A DNA stretch of 37,707 nucleotides from Hyphomicrobiales bacterium (GCA_021775595.1 JAJFHN010000047.1:1-37707); one strand, 5' to 3'; counted from the stretch's first letter, positions 25,211 to 34,668 are shown. Notes: generated from the sequence alone by a model not told the origin. Made by a program: numbers and translations.

Positions 25211-25708
25211 CTATTTTTTTCGTTTTTTCGCCAAGCGGCCGGCAACGGACTTTGGAACAAACGGCGAGACATCGCCTCCCATGGCAGCGATTTGCCGGAC
25301 AAAAGTGGCGGCAACGTGCCTGACGGCAGGCGAAGCGGCAAGAAAAATAGTCTCGATATCGTCTGCCATGGCGTCGTTCATACCCGCCATTTGCATCTCG
25401 TAATCGAAATCGCCCGAATCCCGCAAGCCGCGCACGATCGTTTGTGCGCCGGCCTCCCGCGCAGCATCCACCGTCAGATTGTCGAATGTCGTGACTACGA
25501 TCTCGATGCCCGTTTTTTTGGCCAAGCCCGCGACATTTTCCTCGATCATCGCGACGCGCTCGGGGCCATCGAACAACGGCGTCTTGCCGTGGTGCACGCC
25601 AACCGCAATCACCAGCCGGTCGACGAGTTTGGCCGATCGCGCGATGATATCGATATGGCCGTTTGTAACCGGGTCGAAGCTGCCAGGATAAAAACCCGTT
25701 CTTGTCAT
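25211..25708 (-). CDS. coaD: Phosphopantetheine adenylyltransferase
   Basis: 165 residues, the usual size. Nucleotidyltransferase motif [19 protein letters not shown] carries the T/HxGH site (TNGH). The C-terminal part has [28 protein letters not shown] and the substrate-loop region [17 protein letters not shown]. It makes dephospho-CoA from phosphopantetheine and ATP. It lies between gyrA and the cyclophilins, 89 bp after gyrA, a common alphaproteobacterial order. A Lys/Arg-rich tail (RLAKKRKK) ends the protein. Confidence 0.96.
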   Translation of the reverse strand: MTRTGFYPGSFDPVTNGHIDIIARSAKLVDRLVIAVGVHHGKTPLFDGPERVAMIEENVAGLAKKTGIEIVVTTFDNLTVDAAREAGAQTIVRGLRDSGDFDYEMQMAGMNDAMADDIETIFLAASPAVRHVAATFVRQIAAMGGDVSPFVPKSVAGRLAKKRKK

Positions 25709-25797
25709 CTGTTATCCCGTGTGGATGCTGAACCGCCCTAAGGTCTTAGCAGATTTCTGCACGTTCAGCTGGCAGACCGGAAAAGCCCGTTAACGCC

Positions 25798-28620
25798 TCA
25801 AGTCGAGTCGGCGCCGCCCTCGCCCGTTTCCGCGTCATCGCCGTCTTCGGCCTCGTCGACCTCGCCGCCGTCATCATCCAGCTCACCGTCGCCCTCAACC
25901 TCGGGGATGTGCTCGACCGAGACGACGGATTCTTCTTCCGCTGTGTTGAAAACGGTCACGCCCTGGGTCGATCGGCCAAGGATCGAAATATCGTCGACGG
26001 GCACGCGGATCAGCTGACCGCCATCGGTCACGAGCATGATTTGATCGCCGTCCTCGACCGGAAAAGCCGCGATCAACGGGCCGTTGCGCTCATTGGTGAC
26101 CATGCCAATGATGCCTTTGCCGCCACGTCCCGATGTGCGGTATTCGTAGGCCGATGAGCGTTTGCCGTAGCCGTTTTGCGACACGGTCAAAATGAATTGT
26201 TCATGCGCACCCAGCTCGGCGTAGCGTTCGGATGACAAGGGCGCATCCACATCGCCAGCGCCGTTTTCATCGTTATCGACGACCACTTCCGGCTCACCGC
26301 CGTCATCGCCGTTGGCCGCCCGCCGAATTTGGCCGGCCTGGCGCACATATTGGGCGCGCTCGGGCGCGTCAGCATCGACATGGCGCAGAATGGCCATTGA
26401 AATCAGGCGGTCGCCCTCATCGAGTTTGATGCCTCGAACGCCAGTCGACGTGCGTCCTGAAAAGACGCGGACATCCTGTACCGAAAAACGGATGGCCCGG
26501 CCGGCGGCAGACGTCAGCAGCATATCGTCGCTTTCGGCGCAGGTTTGGACGCCGATGATCTGGTCCCCTTCGTCCAGCTTCATGGCGATTTTGCCGTTTT
26601 GCCGCACCTCCACGAAATCAGACAATTTGTTGCGCCTGACGTTTCCTGTCTTGGTGGCGAAAACAACGTGCAGAGCCTGCCAACTCGTCTCGTCTTCCGG
26701 CAACGGCATGATCGACGTGATCCGCTCGTCCTTTTCAAGCGGCAGAAGGTTGATAAGCGCCTTGCCGCGCGCCTGCGGCGCGGCCAAGGGCAATCGCCAG
26801 ACCTTCAGCTTGTAGACCATGCCGCGCGATGAAAAGAACAACACCGGCGTGTGGGTGTTGGCAATGTAGACGCGGCTGACGAAATCCTCTTCGCGCGTCG
26901 CCATTCCGGACCGGCCCTTGCCGCCCCTGCGCTGCGCGCGGTAAGTGGCGAGCGGCACGCGCTTGATGTAGCCCGTATGAGACACGGTCACGACCATGTC
27001 TTCGCGCTGAATCAGATCCTCGTCTTCGACCTCGCCTTCGGCCTCGACGATCTTGGAGCGCCGTTCGGTGGCGAATTCCTGCCTGATGCTCAGCAATTCT
27101 TCTTTGATGATGGAAATGATGCGGGCGCGTGAACGCAAAATATCGAGATAATCGGCGATTTTTACGCCCAATTCCTTCAGCTCATCGCCAATTTCATCGC
27201 GGCCCAAGGCCGTCAGACGCTGCAGTCTGAGTTCGAGAATGGCGCGGGCTTGCGCGTCGGAGAGGCGGTATGTGCCCTTCGAAGACACCTTGTGGCGCGG
27301 ATCGGCGATCAGCTCGACGAGCTCCGCCACATCCGTTGCCGGCCAGTCGCGCTCTTGCAGCTCAGCCCGCGCGGTCGCCGGGTCGGGCGCCTTGCGGATA
27401 AGCGCAATGACCTCGTCAATATTGGCGACGGCAATGGCCAGACCGACGAGAACATGCGCCCGTTCGCGCGCCTTCGACAAAAGATGCTTGGTGCGCCTGC
27501 CGACGACCACTTCGCGAAACTCCGTAAAGGCGCGAATAAGGTCCTTGAGATTGAGCTGCTCGGGCCGCCCACCGATCAGCGCCACGATGTTGCAGCCGAA
27601 TGAGCTTTGCAGCTGCGAGAACCGGTAAAGCTGGTTGAGGACAACGTCAGCGACGGCGTCCCGGCGCAATTCTATGACGACCCTCATACCGTCGCGATCG
27701 GATTCGTCGCGGATATCGCCGATGCCTTCGATCCGCTTCTCACGCACAAGCTCGGCGATCTTCTCGATCATCGTCGCCTTGTTCACCTGATAGGGAATTT
27801 CGGAGATGATGAGCGCTTCGCGATCCTTGCGCACCGTCTCGGTGTGCACCAAACCGCGCATCAAGACCGAGCCCCGGCCGGTGTGATAGGCCGAACGCGC
27901 ACCAGCTTGTCCCAGGATCAGTCCGCCGGTCGGGAAATCCGGCGCCGGCACAATGGCGATGAGCTCGTCTATGGATATGTCAGGCCGTTCCATATAAGCG
28001 ATGCAGGCATCGATCACTTCGCCCAAATTGTGCGGCGGGATATTCGTCGCCATGCCGACGGCGATGCCGCCGGCGCCATTGACCAGCAGATTGGGAAACC
28101 GCGCCGGCAGAACGACCGGCTCACGCTCCGAGTTGTCGTAATTGTCCTGATAATCGACGGTGTCTTTATCGATGTCGTCGAGCAGGCTGTGGGCGACTTT
28201 CTGCAGCCGGCACTCGGTGTAGCGCATGGCGGCCGGCGGATCGCCATCGACCGAGCCGAAATTGCCTTGCCCTTCGATCAGCTGCAAACGCAAGGAAAAG
28301 TCTTGCGCCATACGCACCAGCGCATCGTAGATCGCCGAATCGCCGTGCGGGTGATACTTGCCCATGACGTCGCCGACGACGCGCGCGGCCTTCTTGTAGG
28401 GCCGATTCCAGTCCAGGCCATTTTCGGCCATCGTGTACAGGATTCGCCGGTGCACGGGTTTCAGTCCGTCGCGCACATCCGGCAGCGCCCGCGAGACGAT
28501 CACGCTCATCGCGTAATCGAGATACGAGCGCTTCATCTCCTCCATTATGGAGATGGGTCGAATGTCCGAAGGACCCCGGGGGTCGTCGCCATCTTCCCTA
28601 GTGTCGTCGATGTCCGACAA
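25798..28620 (-). CDS. gyrA: DNA gyrase subunit A
   Basis: 940 residues, longer than the 875 of E. coli. The breakage-reunion domain has the catalytic Tyr134 in AMRYTECR. The quinolone-determining region [10 protein letters not shown] carries Ser95 and Asp99, the residues of susceptible enzymes. The GyrA box QRRGGKG is present at the start of the C-terminal wrapping domain. The extra length comes from an acidic insertion between blades ([20 protein letters not shown] and following, ending [15 protein letters not shown]) and an acidic tail of about 35 residues. It introduces negative supercoils together with GyrB, which is not in the window. A minus-strand promoter lies at 28733-28762, giving a leader of roughly 107 nt. 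Confidence 0.98.
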   Translation of the reverse strand: MSDIDDTREDGDDPRGPSDIRPISIMEEMKRSYLDYAMSVIVSRALPDVRDGLKPVHRRILYTMAENGLDWNRPYKKAARVVGDVMGKYHPHGDSAIYDALVRMAQDFSLRLQLIEGQGNFGSVDGDPPAAMRYTECRLQKVAHSLLDDIDKDTVDYQDNYDNSEREPVVLPARFPNLLVNGAGGIAVGMATNIPPHNLGEVIDACIAYMERPDISIDELIAIVPAPDFPTGGLILGQAGARSAYHTGRGSVLMRGLVHTETVRKDREALIISEIPYQVNKATMIEKIAELVREKRIEGIGDIRDESDRDGMRVVIELRRDAVADVVLNQLYRFSQLQSSFGCNIVALIGGRPEQLNLKDLIRAFTEFREVVVGRRTKHLLSKARERAHVLVGLAIAVANIDEVIALIRKAPDPATARAELQERDWPATDVAELVELIADPRHKVSSKGTYRLSDAQARAILELRLQRLTALGRDEIGDELKELGVKIADYLDILRSRARIISIIKEELLSIRQEFATERRSKIVEAEGEVEDEDLIQREDMVVTVSHTGYIKRVPLATYRAQRRGGKGRSGMATREEDFVSRVYIANTHTPVLFFSSRGMVYKLKVWRLPLAAPQARGKALINLLPLEKDERITSIMPLPEDETSWQALHVVFATKTGNVRRNKLSDFVEVRQNGKIAMKLDEGDQIIGVQTCAESDDMLLTSAAGRAIRFSVQDVRVFSGRTSTGVRGIKLDEGDRLISMAILRHVDADAPERAQYVRQAGQIRRAANGDDGGEPEVVVDNDENGAGDVDAPLSSERYAELGAHEQFILTVSQNGYGKRSSAYEYRTSGRGGKGIIGMVTNERNGPLIAAFPVEDGDQIMLVTDGGQLIRVPVDDISILGRSTQGVTVFNTAEEESVVSVEHIPEVEGDGELDDDGGEVDEAEDGDDAETGEGGADST

Positions 28621-29031
28621 GTGGTTTCAACTGCTCCGAATGGGACGCTATCCCGGCCCGAATTTGGCCCTCAGCAATGGTCGATTGGGCTGGCCGAAAA
28701 CCGTTTAGAGAGGCGCTTTGATGTGTGAATTCATTATAGCCGATCGCCCGGCGGCACCGCAACGATTTGAGGGACAAATATGACTATTTAAATCATTTAA
28801 TATCAATAAGTTACGAGAGAAATACCCGCGTTGCAGCAGACGAACGCAACCCAAGGCCCGCACGCCGCATTCGGTACGGCGAATCGCCCGCTTGGACAAG
28901 ACGTCAAAGTGAACTTCAATCATCACTGAATTGCACTCAATCGCGCCGTAATTTTTCAGCAAGTCCCATCTGATCCTTGCTTCATCGGCCCGCCTGCGCA
29001 TAGGTTCGCCGGCACAAGGCCGAGGAGAGCA
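28621..29031. other. Intergenic region between gyrA and the CDF transporter
   Basis: 411 bp between divergent genes. It contains the likely gyrA promoter (28733-28762) and an AT-rich tract at 28780-28815 (ATTTAAATCATTTAATATC). Short frames on both strands lack ribosome binding sites and look random. No operator motif was recognized. Confidence 0.6.
28733..28762 (-). promoter_or_regulatory. Candidate gyrA promoter
   Basis: On the minus strand: perfect -10 TATAAT (28738-28733) and -35 TTGCGG (28762-28757) with an 18-nt spacer. Transcription would start near 28727, giving a leader of about 107 nt to the gyrA ATG. The -35 matches only three consensus bases. Confidence 0.5.
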
Positions 29032-29997
29032 ATGGCGGGACACGGCTCAAAAAAAGTGATTTACGCGGCGCTGGTCGGCAACGGGCTCATCGCCATTACC
29101 AAATTTGCCGCCGCGACGATTACCGGCTCATCGGCCATGTTGTCCGAGGCGGTCCACTCGGTCGTCGACACCGGCAATCAAGGCTTGCTGCTCTATGGCA
29201 TTAGGCGGTCGAAACAGCCGGCCGACGCCAAGCACCCCTTTGGCTACGGCACGGAGGTCTATTTTTGGAGCTTCGTGGTCGCAATTCTGATCTTTGGACT
29301 TGGCGCCGGCATCTCGTTCTATGAGGGCGTTCAGAAGCTTTTCAATCCCCACCCGATAAGCTCACCCTTGGTCAATTATTTGGTGCTGGGGCTGGCAATG
29401 GTGTTCGAAGCGGTCGCCTGGTGGATCGCCTACCGCGAATTCGGCAAGGTGCGTGGCAATTTCGGGCTGTTTGAGGCCGTGCGCCGCTCTAAGGATCCCA
29501 CCGTCTTTACGGTGCTGTTTGAGGACACCGCCGCAATGGCCGGACTGATCGCCGCGGCGATCGGCATCGCCATCGCCGACATCTATGCCATCGAGTGGGC
29601 CGATGGCGCCGCATCTGTCGTCATCGGCGTTATTCTGGCTGGCACCGCCGCGGTTCTGGCTTATGAGACCAAGGGGCTGTTGATCGGCGAGGCCGCGAGC
29701 AGGACGGTGGTCAATGGCGTGCGGCAAATCGTTTCCCGCAAGGAAGACGTGATCAACATCAATGAGCTGCGCACCATGCACCTCGCGCCAAACGAGATCT
29801 TGCTGGCGCTCAGCCTGGATTTTCGCGATCACGTTCCGGCCGGCCGCGTTGAAAAAATCATCCACGACATCGAAACCGACATCAAGTCGCGCTTCCCAGA
29901 AATCACGCGGCTTTTCATCGAAGTGCAATCAGAGCGCAGCCACGACCGCGTGGCGGCCAAGGAGCGGCGCGCTCAACGGGCGCTGCGGCAGGATTAG
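29032..29997 (+). CDS. Cation diffusion facilitator (Zn/Mn/Fe-type efflux)
   Basis: 321 residues, ATG start with GAGGAGAG upstream. Five to six membrane helices. The metal site of helix II is HSVVDTGNQ (HxxxD), and helix V carries FEDTAAMAGL (the E/D site). AKHPFGYGTEVYFWSF matches the ZnT9-like subgroup of the CDF family, and the C-terminal domain (INELRTMHLAPNEILLALSL, then a cytoplasmic ferredoxin-like fold) is complete. It exports divalent metal from the cytoplasm in exchange for protons. Metal specificity is not fixed by these motifs. Single gene, divergent from gyrA. Confidence 0.9.
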   Translation: MAGHGSKKVIYAALVGNGLIAITKFAAATITGSSAMLSEAVHSVVDTGNQGLLLYGIRRSKQPADAKHPFGYGTEVYFWSFVVAILIFGLGAGISFYEGVQKLFNPHPISSPLVNYLVLGLAMVFEAVAWWIAYREFGKVRGNFGLFEAVRRSKDPTVFTVLFEDTAAMAGLIAAAIGIAIADIYAIEWADGAASVVIGVILAGTAAVLAYETKGLLIGEAASRTVVNGVRQIVSRKEDVININELRTMHLAPNEILLALSLDFRDHVPAGRVEKIIHDIETDIKSRFPEITRLFIEVQSERSHDRVAAKERRAQRALRQD

Positions 29998-30021
29998 AGG
30001 TCTGCGCACCTCCAATTGGGC

Positions 30022-30798
30022 TCAGGCGCTCAAACGGGGCTGCTCGATGCCGAAACTCTCATGCAGGCATTTGTCGATATCGATTGTCGAAAACGGCTTG
30101 TAGAGAACGGTTTCGATTTCCAGATCTTTTACGTCGTCCGTCAGCTCGAAATCTTTTTGCGCGGTCATCAAGATGACCTTGGTCGGATTGTTGTTTTTTC
30201 TGATCTGGCGCAACGCCTCGATTCCTGAAATACCCGGCATATTCACATCGAGCAAAACCATATCGAAATTGCGGTCGCCGCAAACATCAATGGTCGATTG
30301 GCCATCGTCGGCTTCCTCGATGTCGATTTTGAAGAAGGATCTTTTCAGGATTTTCTCGACAATTCGCCGCACGGTAGCGGAATCGTCGACGACCAAAACG
30401 CGGTGCTTATTTCGAATGCGCTGATAATTTTCCAGCAAGCGCGTCACCTGTCCCGCGGTAAACGGCTTCTTCAAAAACTCATAAGCGCGAAACTTGCGTG
30501 CTGTCTTCAGCTTCGTCTCATCCACCTCGGTGGAAATAATGATCACGAACGTGCGCGAGTTCATGCGGTGGGCAAGCTCAAGCGCCGCCAGGCCGTCGAT
30601 CCCCGGCATGCCCACATCGACGAAAGCGATATCGAATTCACCAGACAACAAATGGCGGCACGCATCCGTCCCGTTGGTCGCCTCCGTGACCGTCACCTGA
30701 GACGGTCCGCTCTGCAGCAAGTCGATAATCAGCAGCCGGACAAGCTTCGCATCGTCGGCAACCAAGACTTTCAGAGGGCTTGAGCCGCCATCATCCAT
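30022..30798 (-). CDS. Response regulator with two receiver domains, no output domain
   Basis: 258 residues made of two CheY-like receivers in tandem. First receiver, about 9-126: acidic pair Asp15-Asp16, phosphoacceptor Asp61 (FVDVGMPG), Ser89-Thr90, Lys111 (LKKPF). Second receiver, about 132-250: Asp138-Asp139, Asp184 (LLDVNMPG), Thr in ILMTAQ, Lys in LYKPF. Both have full active sites, so both can be phosphorylated. No DNA-binding, GGDEF or other output domain is visible, so it may act by protein contact or as a phosphate sink. No histidine kinase is adjacent. Short leader without a strong ribosome binding site. Confidence 0.9.
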   Translation of the reverse strand: MDDGGSSPLKVLVADDAKLVRLLIIDLLQSGPSQVTVTEATNGTDACRHLLSGEFDIAFVDVGMPGIDGLAALELAHRMNSRTFVIIISTEVDETKLKTARKFRAYEFLKKPFTAGQVTRLLENYQRIRNKHRVLVVDDSATVRRIVEKILKRSFFKIDIEEADDGQSTIDVCGDRNFDMVLLDVNMPGISGIEALRQIRKNNNPTKVILMTAQKDFELTDDVKDLEIETVLYKPFSTIDIDKCLHESFGIEQPRLSA

Positions 30799-31158
30799 TT
30801 TAGAGACTCAATATTTCAGCAATCGCGACACTTTCAATACCCCACCCGCTCTGACTAAAGCGTTAACCAGCAGGCGACGATGGTCTCAGCGAGCAGCCCT
30901 TTAATACCCTGCGGATATGGGCATTTTCGGGACGCTCGACGCGCCATTTATGGTTAAGGACACGCCCTTTGCTGGAGATGCCCTTGATCAACATCAATGC
31001 CCCTCCGGGCACCAATCAATAGGCATTGATTTTGATACAAGCGGTCCATCTTCAGGAGACGACATAGCCGCAATTTGGAGTTGCGAAAGCCCGGATGCAG
31101 ACCATATTTCGACTCTAGATCGCACCATCCGCTGAAACCAGTTTACGAGGAGAGTCCC
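30799..31158. other. Intergenic region between response regulator and coiled-coil gene
   Basis: 360 bp between divergent genes. The one clear structure is the 9-bp inverted repeat at 30993-31030. CtrA boxes (TTAA-N7-TTAA) were looked for and not found. Confidence 0.5.
30993..31030. promoter_or_regulatory. 9-bp inverted repeat upstream of the coiled-coil gene
   Basis: ATCAATGCC (30993-31001) and GGCATTGAT (31022-31030), perfect arms 20 nt apart, followed by TTTTGAT-like sequence on the + strand. It could be an operator, or a hairpin in a leader transcript about 130 nt before the ATG at 31159. Confidence 0.35.
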
Positions 31159-31785
31159 ATGACAACGACCGAAGACGTTAGGCAATCAGTCGACGCAAAA
31201 CTCGATAAATTGGAGGCGCAGGCGAGCTCTATCGAAGCCCAGCTCAACCAGACCCGCGAAGATGTGATCAGCGATCTCGAAAAACGCCAGGTCGAACTCC
31301 AGGCAGCGGTCGACGATCTTCGGTCGAAATTGGATGAAACCAAGGGAGAAGGCGAGGATCTGAAGCAGAAGATCCGGCAAACGCTCGACCACGTTCCAGT
31401 CCAGCTGGCGCTTGCCAAGGCCGAAACGCGCGACGCGGTCGAAGCCGCAAACAAGCAGATGCGCGAGGCGGCCAACAATCTGACCAGCACGATCGACGGC
31501 GCGGTCGACGAAGGCGTGAAGACGGCGGGCGCAGAATGCGTACGGGTTGCCGACAAGATCCAAGCCGAACTCGAGGTGTTGAGCGCCAGGACAGGGCTTG
31601 AGAAGGCCAAGGCGCGCGATGATTACGAAGCCCAGAAGGCCAAAATCCTCAAAAACATCGACAGCATGAAAACCGATTTCCGTAAGCGCCGCGATATGAC
31701 GGCGGATCGGTTGGCTAATTTCGAAAAGGAGCTTTCGAAGGCGCACGAACACGTCAAAGGCGCCTTCGCCAAGCTGGTGTCGTAG
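31159..31785 (+). CDS. Coiled-coil protein of unknown function
   Basis: 208 residues from ATG 31159, with GAGGAGAG upstream. Almost the whole sequence is charged heptad-like helix (AKLDKLEAQASSIEAQLNQT, then EDVISDLEKRQVELQAAVDD and similar), with a central amphipathic segment rich in Ala (REAANNLTSTIDGAVDEGVK). A single Cys occurs. No signal peptide or membrane segment. Apolipoprotein-like or scaffold proteins have such sequences, but coiled coils give no function. It is followed 2 nt after the stop by a strong hairpin (31788-31827) and lies upstream of the DUF2336 gene on the same strand. Confidence 0.8.
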   Translation: MTTTEDVRQSVDAKLDKLEAQASSIEAQLNQTREDVISDLEKRQVELQAAVDDLRSKLDETKGEGEDLKQKIRQTLDHVPVQLALAKAETRDAVEAANKQMREAANNLTSTIDGAVDEGVKTAGAECVRVADKIQAELEVLSARTGLEKAKARDDYEAQKAKILKNIDSMKTDFRKRRDMTADRLANFEKELSKAHEHVKGAFAKLVS

Positions 31786-31787
31786 CT

Positions 31788-31827
31788 GAATTTCGCGAAA
31801 AAGGATCTTTTCCATTTCGCGAATTTC
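31788..31827 (+). other. Long hairpin directly after the coiled-coil stop
   Basis: GAATTTCGCGAAA (31788-31800) pairs with TTTCGCGAATTTC (31815-31827) over 13 positions with one mismatch; the loop contains GGA/TCC, which can extend it. Seven A follow on the + strand, not T, so it is a weak terminator candidate. It may protect the 3' end of the coiled-coil mRNA. Confidence 0.45.
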
Positions 31828-31971
31828 AAAAAAAGCTGGCTGTGCACTGCAACTTTTACGAAATCTTATTCTGCGTTCTTCAACTTGTACGGCGTTGCGG
31901 ACAAGCGTTGCTAAACGTTAGGACCAATTGTCGAGCGCTCGAATCACATTCGCGATTCGTCTGGAGGCCGG

Positions 31972-32964
31972 ATGACGCAAAATGCCTTGGCATGTTTGCA
32001 GCAGATCAAAGATAGGTCGGCCGAAAACCCGGCGATCGTCTCGCCACATTTGCTTACGCTTGTCACCAAACTCTATCTGCTGTGCGCCGACCGTCTGACC
32101 GACACCGACCGAGAGGTCTTCGGCGACGTGATGGAGCAGCTCGCCTTCTTATTGGAAGTCCCGCAGCGGGCCAATCTGTCGCATCAACTGGCTTATCAGA
32201 AGCAGCCACCGCAAAATGTGGTGGTTCGTTTGGCGCGCGATGAATTTGCTGTCGCCGAACCGATTTTGCGCCACTCCGTGTCGCTCAGCGATAATGACCT
32301 CACATTCATCGTACAAAATTGTTCCACAAGCCATGTGCGCTGCGTCTGCACGCGCGATAATTTGTCGGACACCGTCACCGACGTCATCGTCGAGCACGAC
32401 GACGACGGCGCGCTGCTCGTTTTGGCCGACAACGAAGGCGCTTCGTATTCGAAAGTCGGTTGGGAGCGCCTAGCAGCCCGGGCAGCGAGCAACGCCGAGC
32501 TGCGGGGACTGATTGAGCAGAAGGCGGCCCAAGCATCCACTGAAAAGCCGCCATCCACGCCGGAGGCAGCAGCTGCTGGCGAAGCCAAATCACAACAGGA
32601 CGAAGACGCGACCGAGGCTAATGATCGCCCGAGCGCCGCCGCCGGACTGGTGACCGAGGCAACGCTGCGCAAAGCGGTCAATTTGAACAACATTGACGAC
32701 ACGGTCGAACAGCTCGCGCTTTTGGTCCAGCAAGGCGAGCGGTTTGCCCGCCATTGTTTGCTTCAGCCGGATATCAACGCGCTGATAATTTTATGCAAGG
32801 CTGAAAACTTGTCTAACGAGACCTTTGCCGCGCTGATCAAGGTTCGGATCGCCCAACGCGTGACCAAGGTCGGCGACGTGGCCAACATCGTCAATCGCTA
32901 TAGGGATTTTCAGGTCGAAGCCGCGCAAAAGATCGTCACCATGCGCCGCGAGGCCAAATCCTAG
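31972..32964 (+). CDS. DUF2336 domain protein
   Basis: 330 residues, ATG preceded by GGAGG. The N-terminal 150 residues have the DUF2336 pattern: LTLVTKLYLLCADRLTDTDR, then VMEQLAFLLEVPQRANLSHQ, VVVRLARDEFAVAEPILRHS and the DNDLTFIV segment. This alpha-helical HEAT-like domain is found almost only in alphaproteobacteria; its role is not established. A low-complexity acidic/Ala-Ser linker (about 180-225) separates a second helical part (EATLRKAVNLNNIDDTVEQL onward) that repeats the same theme. Cytoplasmic by sequence. Follows the coiled-coil gene by 186 bp and is convergent with ssb. Confidence 0.88.
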   Translation: MTQNALACLQQIKDRSAENPAIVSPHLLTLVTKLYLLCADRLTDTDREVFGDVMEQLAFLLEVPQRANLSHQLAYQKQPPQNVVVRLARDEFAVAEPILRHSVSLSDNDLTFIVQNCSTSHVRCVCTRDNLSDTVTDVIVEHDDDGALLVLADNEGASYSKVGWERLAARAASNAELRGLIEQKAAQASTEKPPSTPEAAAAGEAKSQQDEDATEANDRPSAAAGLVTEATLRKAVNLNNIDDTVEQLALLVQQGERFARHCLLQPDINALIILCKAENLSNETFAALIKVRIAQRVTKVGDVANIVNRYRDFQVEAAQKIVTMRREAKS

Positions 32965-33007
32965 GCCCAACGGCCATCAAGACCGCAATTTCAGCGCTTG
33001 AGAGATC

Positions 33008-33481
33008 TTAAAACGGGATTTCGTCGTCCAAGTCCTTGTCGAAGGATTTTGCCCCGGAACTCTCCATGGGCCCGGCGTTGCCATAGTCACCGTTGCTCGA
33101 TGGCGCGCGGTCTCCGCCGCCCTCGCTCTGCGACCTACCGTCCAGCATCGTCAGCGTCGAATTGAAGCCCTGCAGCACCACTTCGGTCGAGTAGTGGTCG
33201 ACGCCGTCCTTCTCCCACTTCCGGGTCTGCAGCTGGCCCTCGAGATAGACCTTCGAGCCCTTGCGCAAATATTGTTCGGCTATGCGGCACAAGCCTTCGT
33301 TGAAGATCACCACGCGGTGCCATTCGGTTTTTTCGCGCTTCTCGCCGCTCGACTTGTCGCGCCAGCTCTCAGACGTCGCGACACGCAAATTTGCCACCGG
33401 GCGACCGTCTTGGGTGTGGCGGATTTCCGGATCGGCGCCAAGATTGCCGATGAGTATCACCTTATTGATTGAACCGGCCAT
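33008..33481 (-). CDS. ssb: Single-stranded DNA-binding protein
   Basis: 157 residues from ATG 33481, with AAGGAG upstream. The OB-fold starts [20 protein letters not shown] and includes the [20 protein letters not shown] and WHRVVIFNE segments. The disordered Gly/Ser-rich linker ends in the conserved acidic tip DDEIPF, which recruits repair and replication proteins. It protects single-stranded DNA in replication, recombination and repair. A LexA-like box lies 212 bp upstream, which would make the gene SOS-controlled, as ssb is in several alphaproteobacteria. Confidence 0.97.
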   Translation of the reverse strand: MAGSINKVILIGNLGADPEIRHTQDGRPVANLRVATSESWRDKSSGEKREKTEWHRVVIFNEGLCRIAEQYLRKGSKVYLEGQLQTRKWEKDGVDHYSTEVVLQGFNSTLTMLDGRSQSEGGGDRAPSSNGDYGNAGPMESSGAKSFDKDLDDEIPF

Positions 33482-33692
33482 GACCCGCTCCTTTCTGTTT
33501 CTGCTGAACCAACCGCGCGACCGCCAATTTTGCGCCCGCAAATCGCGCCGCGGACACCGAGGCGGCCTCGCGCCGACCGGGCGCTGGCTTGGGGCACTCT
33601 AGCGCGCCGGAAGCCGCCGCCGCCAGAGCGCCGGAAGATATGTCCACAGCCAATGAACAAAGGCGCTGCGGACACGGGCGACCATGCCATTT

Positions 33693-33707
33693 GTACATGT
33701 TTTGTTC
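33693..33707. promoter_or_regulatory. LexA-like SOS box, alphaproteobacterial type
   Basis: GTAC-ATGTTTT-GTTC matches the alphaproteobacterial LexA consensus GTTC-N7-GTTC in 7 of 8 defined bases, with the correct 7-nt spacing, and the flanks (TTGTAC...TTGTTCTAG) extend the direct repeat. It lies between ssb (212 bp away, minus) and the MAPEG-uvrA pair, both plausible SOS targets. Confidence 0.5.
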
Positions 33708-33843
33708 TAGTATATCGGCCCCCTTAACGCCGCGCAATGGGTCCGCGGGCGCTAATGGTAAATATTAAATCACGGAAATTCAGCGGGAAAAGGATAGCCA
33801 AGCGGGCCTACATTTCGTATGAGCACGCCCAACAAAGCAAGAC

Positions 33844-33891
33844 GGGATGGCTCAATGGCGCCCCATCCCCGCTCATCCAGTTGGCGCCATT
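33844..33891 (+). promoter_or_regulatory. Two overlapping alternative hairpins upstream of the MAPEG gene
   Basis: GGGATGG (33844-33850)/CCATCCC (33863-33869) and AATGGCGCC (33854-33862)/GGCGCCATT (33883-33891) are both perfect but share space: forming one excludes the other. The end is 28 nt before the ATG at 33920. Such a layout is typical of attenuators and leader switches, but could be chance. Confidence 0.35.
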
Positions 33892-33919
33892 GTTCGAGTG
33901 TTCAGCGACAATTTAAGAT

Positions 33920-34525
33920 ATGTCTCCCGCCAGACGATCTTCAGCACGCGCCATGGCAAGAATTCCGGTCATTGGGCGTCCGCGCTTCGGATTTAGCCAT
34001 GAACAATGGCCGTTCGTACTCGTTCTGGTCAGCAACTGGATTTTTGCTTTCGCTTGGCTGTTTGGCATCAAGGCCTTCTGGTTCTGGCAGCCTGAGCATT
34101 GGAACGGCTTCGGCGACCGGCTGGCGCTGCTTTTCAATTGCGCCATTTTCGCCATTTTGCCGGGCCTGCTCGGCGTCGCGGTGGTTGCCGGCCAGCGGCT
34201 CAATCCCGAAATGTGGGTTGGGCAGAAGGTCCGGCCCAATTCGGCGTTGGATATCAACACCCGCTTTATTCTGAATACCTTCGAGCAGTTCACGCTCTAT
34301 TTGATCGCCCATGCGGGCCTCTGCCTTTATGCGGTGCAGCACGAAGTGCGCTCGGTGCCAATCATCACCGGCCTGTTCCTGCTCGGTCGCCTGTTGTTTT
34401 GGATCGGCTATCACAAAAATCCCTATTTGCGCGCTTTCGGCTTTGGCCTGACCTTCTATCCGACATTCGGCATCTTTGTCTGGCTGATGCTGCGCATGGT
34501 TTTTGGCATCTACGTCGACATTTAG
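33920..34525 (+). CDS. MAPEG-family membrane protein
   Basis: 201 residues (ATG 33953 would give 190). Four predicted membrane helices. The MAPEG pattern is in the second half: TRFILNTFEQFTLYLIAHAG, then GLFLLGRLLFWIGYHKNPYLRAFGFG, with the conserved N-T-x-E-Q and R-x-x-x-x-x-G-Y. MAPEG proteins are glutathione-linked or eicosanoid-type membrane enzymes in eukaryotes; bacterial ones of this subgroup have no assigned substrate. The ribosome binding site is poor. It is 143 bp upstream of uvrA on the same strand and may share its transcript. Confidence 0.85.
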   Translation: MSPARRSSARAMARIPVIGRPRFGFSHEQWPFVLVLVSNWIFAFAWLFGIKAFWFWQPEHWNGFGDRLALLFNCAIFAILPGLLGVAVVAGQRLNPEMWVGQKVRPNSALDINTRFILNTFEQFTLYLIAHAGLCLYAVQHEVRSVPIITGLFLLGRLLFWIGYHKNPYLRAFGFGLTFYPTFGIFVWLMLRMVFGIYVDI

Positions 34526-34668
34526 AGCGCCGGCGACAGAATTGGTTCCCAGGTTTTGAACACCTTCGCCGTGCTATCTTGTGCGCGGCCCAAGGCAGAG
34601 CTATGGCTTGAGCAACGGCGGGCCCGGCTCGGCCCCTTCCCTTGTGTGGCGCACGGTTTTGTATGGCG

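Larger units (their letters stand above)
33482..33919. other. Intergenic region between ssb and the MAPEG gene
   Basis: 438 bp between divergent genes. It holds a LexA-like box (33693-33707) and two overlapping, mutually exclusive hairpins (33844-33891). The stretch from 33541 to 33690 is GC-rich and shows nothing recognizable. Confidence 0.6.

Noticed and set aside
27607-28728. A 373-codon open frame antisense to gyrA
   Set aside because: Shadow of gyrA, which is certain.
28705-29043. A 112-codon minus-strand frame in the gyrA upstream region
   Set aside because: It runs through the AT-rich tract and likely gyrA promoter and overlaps the start of the CDF gene; no domain.
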